Positions 62,049 to 64,000 of a stretch of DNA of 64,000 nucleotides are shown here, piece by piece. Both the position numbers and the translations under genes were made by a program. Position 1 is the first letter of the stretch; each line of letters starts with the position of its first letter. The notes beneath the pieces are model-generated. The model saw nothing but the letters and a program-made list of their open reading frames with translations, did not search any database and had not been told where the DNA came from. Source of the stretch: Bacteroidales bacterium (GTDB lineage: Bacteria > Bacteroidota > Bacteroidia > Bacteroidales > F082); the NCBI GenBank assembly GCA_017549805.1, contig JAFYNJ010000028.1:1-64000 (forward strand), read 5' to 3'.

Positions 62049-62720
62049 TTACCAGATATAAGGTATCAACTTGTATTTCACCTTTTGCTTGTATTCGCTG
62101 TAGCCTTCCAGTCCTTTTTCCAAAACCGCTTCTTCGTTGCGGATACGTTTAGCGATGAGGGGAATATAAAGCAGCATGATACCGAAGGAGATGGGTGAAG
62201 CCAGCACCAAGGGCATCATCAGGAAGAGGAGTGTTGTCGTCGTGTACATCGGGTGACGGACGATGCCATAGAGTCCAGTATCGATGACTTTCTGGTGTTC
62301 TTGTACTTCAATGGTCCTTGAGAGGTAGGTGTTTTCTCTTAAGACTTCCGCATAGAGCAGATAGCAAATCAGGAAGATGCCTGCCGCCGTCCACACCGCC
62401 CAGTTGGGTAGCACACACCACTGGAAGCGCCAGTTGAGGCCGGCGACGACGAAAGCCACGATGAACAGCAACCCGCTCAGCGCCACGACCGTTTTCTGTT
62501 CTTTTTCCTGTTCTTTGGCGTTGAGCCTTTTTTGGAGCAGTTCCGGGTTCTTAACCATCATAACCAGTCCCACAATGAACATCGGGATGAAGAGGATGCC
62601 CATCAGCAGCCAGCCTTGCCAGTAGTGGAGCGACCATGCTGGGAGGAAGATGAGCAGACCCATGATGAGGAAGCCGAGGAAGAACTTCGTGAGAGATTGA
62701 AGGAGAAGTTGGGTGTTCAT
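62049..62720 (-). CDS. ICMT/phospholipid methyltransferase-like membrane protein
   Basis: The 223-residue product has about five membrane segments (FFLGFLIMGLLIFLPAW, WLLMGILFIPMFIVGLVMM, LSGLLFIVAFVVAGL and others). The catalytic block of isoprenylcysteine carboxyl methyltransferase-like enzymes is present: TGLYGIVRHPMYTTTTLLFL, and later RIRNEEAVLEKGLEGYSEYKQ. In bacteria such proteins methylate unknown lipids or small molecules. The gene lies 3 bp downstream of vsr and 19 bp upstream of the peptidase gene, on the same strand. Confidence 0.82.
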   Translation of the reverse strand: MNTQLLLQSLTKFFLGFLIMGLLIFLPAWSLHYWQGWLLMGILFIPMFIVGLVMMVKNPELLQKRLNAKEQEKEQKTVVALSGLLFIVAFVVAGLNWRFQWCVLPNWAVWTAAGIFLICYLLYAEVLRENTYLSRTIEVQEHQKVIDTGLYGIVRHPMYTTTTLLFLMMPLVLASPISFGIMLLYIPLIAKRIRNEEAVLEKGLEGYSEYKQKVKYKLIPYIW

Positions 62721-62723
62721 GGG

Positions 62724-63323
62724 TTATTTGGGTTGATATTGTAATTCTTCAGCGGCCATCGGAAGCGGGCTTTCCTCTTCCGTATGGTAATGGAAGGGCG
62801 TATGTTTGCTGTATAAGGAGAGCAGCTTTTCGTTGAGCAGCAGTTCCACTTCGCTCATGGTATGTTCGATGCGCTTGGGTGTCAGCTGGCATTCCCAGAT
62901 GACGATCACCTGCCAGCCGTTATTGTAGAGCAGTTGGTAGTTGTGTTGGTCACGTTCCTGGTTTCTTTTGATTTTGTTCACCCAGAACTCACGGTTTGTT
63001 TGAGGGATCTTACAGCACCGTGAACTCTCCACTTTATTCTCTAAACTTTCAACTGACTCTAAACTCTCCACTCTAAACTTTAAACTTTCATCAGGCGACC
63101 ACGTCACCTGATGACCGTGCCAGAAGCATCCGTTGACGAAGATGGCCGTATGGTATTTCCGCATCACGATATCCGGTTTCCCCGGTACCGACTTTACGTT
63201 GAGCCGATAGCGGTACCCGTGCCGCCACAGCCATTGCCGTACTTTCAGCTCAGGTTTGGTGTTGCGGCTGCGGATGTGCGACATCACGAGGTGACGCTGT
63301 TCGGGAGTGAGGCGGTCGGTCAT
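62724..63323 (-). CDS. vsr: Very short patch repair endonuclease with repeat-derived insert
   Basis: The 199-residue product starts MTDRLTPEQRHLVMSHIRSR as in Vsr (DRLxPEQRSxNMSxIxxxxT). The active-site aspartate is in VPGKPDIVMRKYHTAIFVNG. The zinc-site residues appear in GCFWHGH, then RCCKIPQTNREFW and IWECQL. Between HGH and RCC about 28 extra residues are encoded by a heptamer array (63024-63090) flanked by an inverted repeat; typical Vsr has only a few residues here. Vsr nicks T:G mismatches after deamination of methylcytosine. No dcm-like methylase is in the window. The start at 63323 overlaps the upstream gene by 4 bases. Confidence 0.88.
   Translation of the reverse strand: MTDRLTPEQRHLVMSHIRSRNTKPELKVRQWLWRHGYRYRLNVKSVPGKPDIVMRKYHTAIFVNGCFWHGHQVTWSPDESLKFRVESLESVESLENKVESSRCCKIPQTNREFWVNKIKRNQERDQHNYQLLYNNGWQVIVIWECQLTPKRIEHTMSEVELLLNEKLLSLYSKHTPFHYHTEEESPLPMAAEELQYQPK
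63024..63090. repeat. Heptamer array inside vsr
   Basis: On the minus strand, units such as AAAGTTT, AAAGTTT, AGAGTGG, AGAGTTT and AGAGTCA follow with a 7-nt period. They encode an in-frame Glu-Ser-Leu-rich stretch. TCATCAGG (63089-63096) and CCTGATGA (63107-63114) form an inverted repeat at one edge. Confidence 0.8.
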
Positions 63324-63973
63324 GGCAGGAGGATTTTTTGAAGTGCTGCAACTGTGTCCACCACCGTAAGGTATCCCCTCATATCGCGATAGCCCCATCC
63401 GACGGCAATACCTTTGATACCACCATTGGCTGCGGTCTCCATGTCGGTGTCCGAGTCGCCCACCATGACAGCATCATCTTTTGAAAGACCCGTCTTGCAA
63501 AGCACTTCCCCGACCACTTCGGGGGCTGGCTTCAAAGGATGGCCTGGTCGATTGCCCAAAATGGCCACAAAGGGAATGTCGGGGAAAAACTCTTTGATCA
63601 GATGTTCTGTGCCTTCTTGGAACTTGTTAGAAGCAACGGCCAACATAATGCTATTATGATGCAATTCAGCCATGAGTTCCGGGATTCCAGGAAAAGGCTT
63701 TGTGTACACATCGATGTGGGCGTTATAGTAAGTGCGGAAATCTGCCAGCACCGCATCTATCAAAGCCTCGTCATTACGGTGTTCTGCCGTTAATGCTTGA
63801 CTCATTAAGTTCCTCGCCCCATGACCCACCATTTTCATATACTCCTCACGCGTATGCTGCGGGAAACCTCGTTGCGACATGGCATAGTTGACTGCTGCGC
63901 TGAGGTCGTCAAGCGTATCCAGCAGTGTGCCGTCGAGGTCGAAGATGATGAGTTGAGGGGTCGTGGCTTTCAT
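63320..63973 (-). CDS. HAD-family phosphatase, phosphoglycolate phosphatase-like
   Basis: The 217-residue product has the HAD motif I LIIFDLDGTLLDTLDDLSAA at the N-terminus. Motif II is LAVASNK, motif III is the lysine in GHPLKPAPE, and motif IV is AVMVGDSDTDMETAANGG. A helical cap domain (residues ~18-80) places it in subfamily IA with Gph and similar enzymes. Phosphoglycolate is a likely but unproven substrate. It is the first gene of a vsr-ICMT-peptidase series on the minus strand; vsr starts within its stop codon region (ATGA overlap). A weak -7 box precedes it near the window end. Confidence 0.88.
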   Translation of the reverse strand: MKATTPQLIIFDLDGTLLDTLDDLSAAVNYAMSQRGFPQHTREEYMKMVGHGARNLMSQALTAEHRNDEALIDAVLADFRTYYNAHIDVYTKPFPGIPELMAELHHNSIMLAVASNKFQEGTEHLIKEFFPDIPFVAILGNRPGHPLKPAPEVVGEVLCKTGLSKDDAVMVGDSDTDMETAANGGIKGIAVGWGYRDMRGYLTVVDTVAALQKILLP

Positions 63974-63980
63974 TGTGGTG

Positions 63981-63988
63981 CGAAGATA
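63981..63988 (-). promoter_or_regulatory. Weak -7 box (TATCTTCG) for the HAD phosphatase
   Basis: On the minus strand this is TATCTTCG, one base off the consensus, 7 nt before the start codon. The region upstream is cut by the window end. Confidence 0.3.
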
Positions 63989-64000
63989 CGACTTTTTCGA

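Overview
The window comes from a member of the Bacteroidota, most likely an uncultured Bacteroidales. Four secreted proteins end in type IX secretion (T9SS) C-terminal sorting domains. Promoters carry the Bacteroidota -7 box TAnnTTTG. Gene neighbourhoods are typical of the phylum: acpP-fabF-rnc followed by an IPExxxVDY-family gene, and a short GT5 glycogen synthase-like gene followed by a DUF4270 lipoprotein. The secreted GH92 and GH97 glycosidases point to a glycan-degrading, gut- or rumen-type lifestyle; that last point is inference. No rRNA, tRNA, CRISPR array, transposase or prophage gene was seen. Gene density is high: no gap exceeds about 200 bases.

Layout. 1-6.3 kb: the end of a T9SS cargo gene, an rRNA methyltransferase, adenine deaminase, a small lipoprotein, a secreted endonuclease/phosphatase-fold protein and methionine aminopeptidase. 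6.3-10.9 kb: dnaG and polA, the latter with a degenerate proofreading domain and two palindromes inside the coding sequence. 11-14.6 kb: acpP-fabF-rnc, an IPExxxVDY protein and a membrane LytTR regulator. 14.7-25.5 kb: glnA, meaB, GT5-like/DUF4270/cyclophilin/pheS, tatA, a GH97 enzyme, an RluA-type pseudouridine synthase and mnmA. 25.7-31.7 kb: a 1051-residue T9SS cargo, a GH92 mannosidase and yraN. 31.7-39 kb: metG, an SGNH hydrolase, a DUF937 protein and a cation block (trkA, trkH, CDF exporter). 39-46.2 kb: a 2369-residue modular T9SS protein. 46.3-50.4 kb: an AbrB-like regulator, an acyltransferase, a second TrkH and an AlkD-GNAT fusion. 50.4-54.5 kb: a TANFOR-like secreted protein with a predicted outer-membrane barrel. 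54.6-64 kb: EFR1 ferredoxin-GH92-UDG operon, a TlpA-like protein, a hypothetical protein, an HExxH metallopeptidase, an ICMT-like methyltransferase, vsr and a HAD phosphatase.

The most unusual layer is small repeats that invade or rewrite genes. (i) Arrays of 7-8-nt tandem units, of different sequence at each site, lie in leaders and between convergent genes, and they also supply the C-termini of TatA and the EFR1 protein and an in-frame insert in the zinc loop of Vsr. (ii) Three 28-bp GTAGAGACG-type palindromes sit inside the coding sequence of the giant T9SS gene. (iii) Two GCATCCCC hairpins sit in the polA linker exactly where the first proofreading motif should begin. (iv) An 81-bp palindromic element lies between rluA-family and mnmA genes. 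A 15-codon relic of a T9SS sorting-domain tail directly after the CDF gene shows past recombination at sorting-domain sequences.

No single new multi-gene defence or metabolic system could be established. The best candidates for undescribed biology are the TANFOR-like/barrel pair, the AlkD-GNAT fusion and the coding-sequence repeat insertions. All calls come from reading the sequence by eye; no database search was run.
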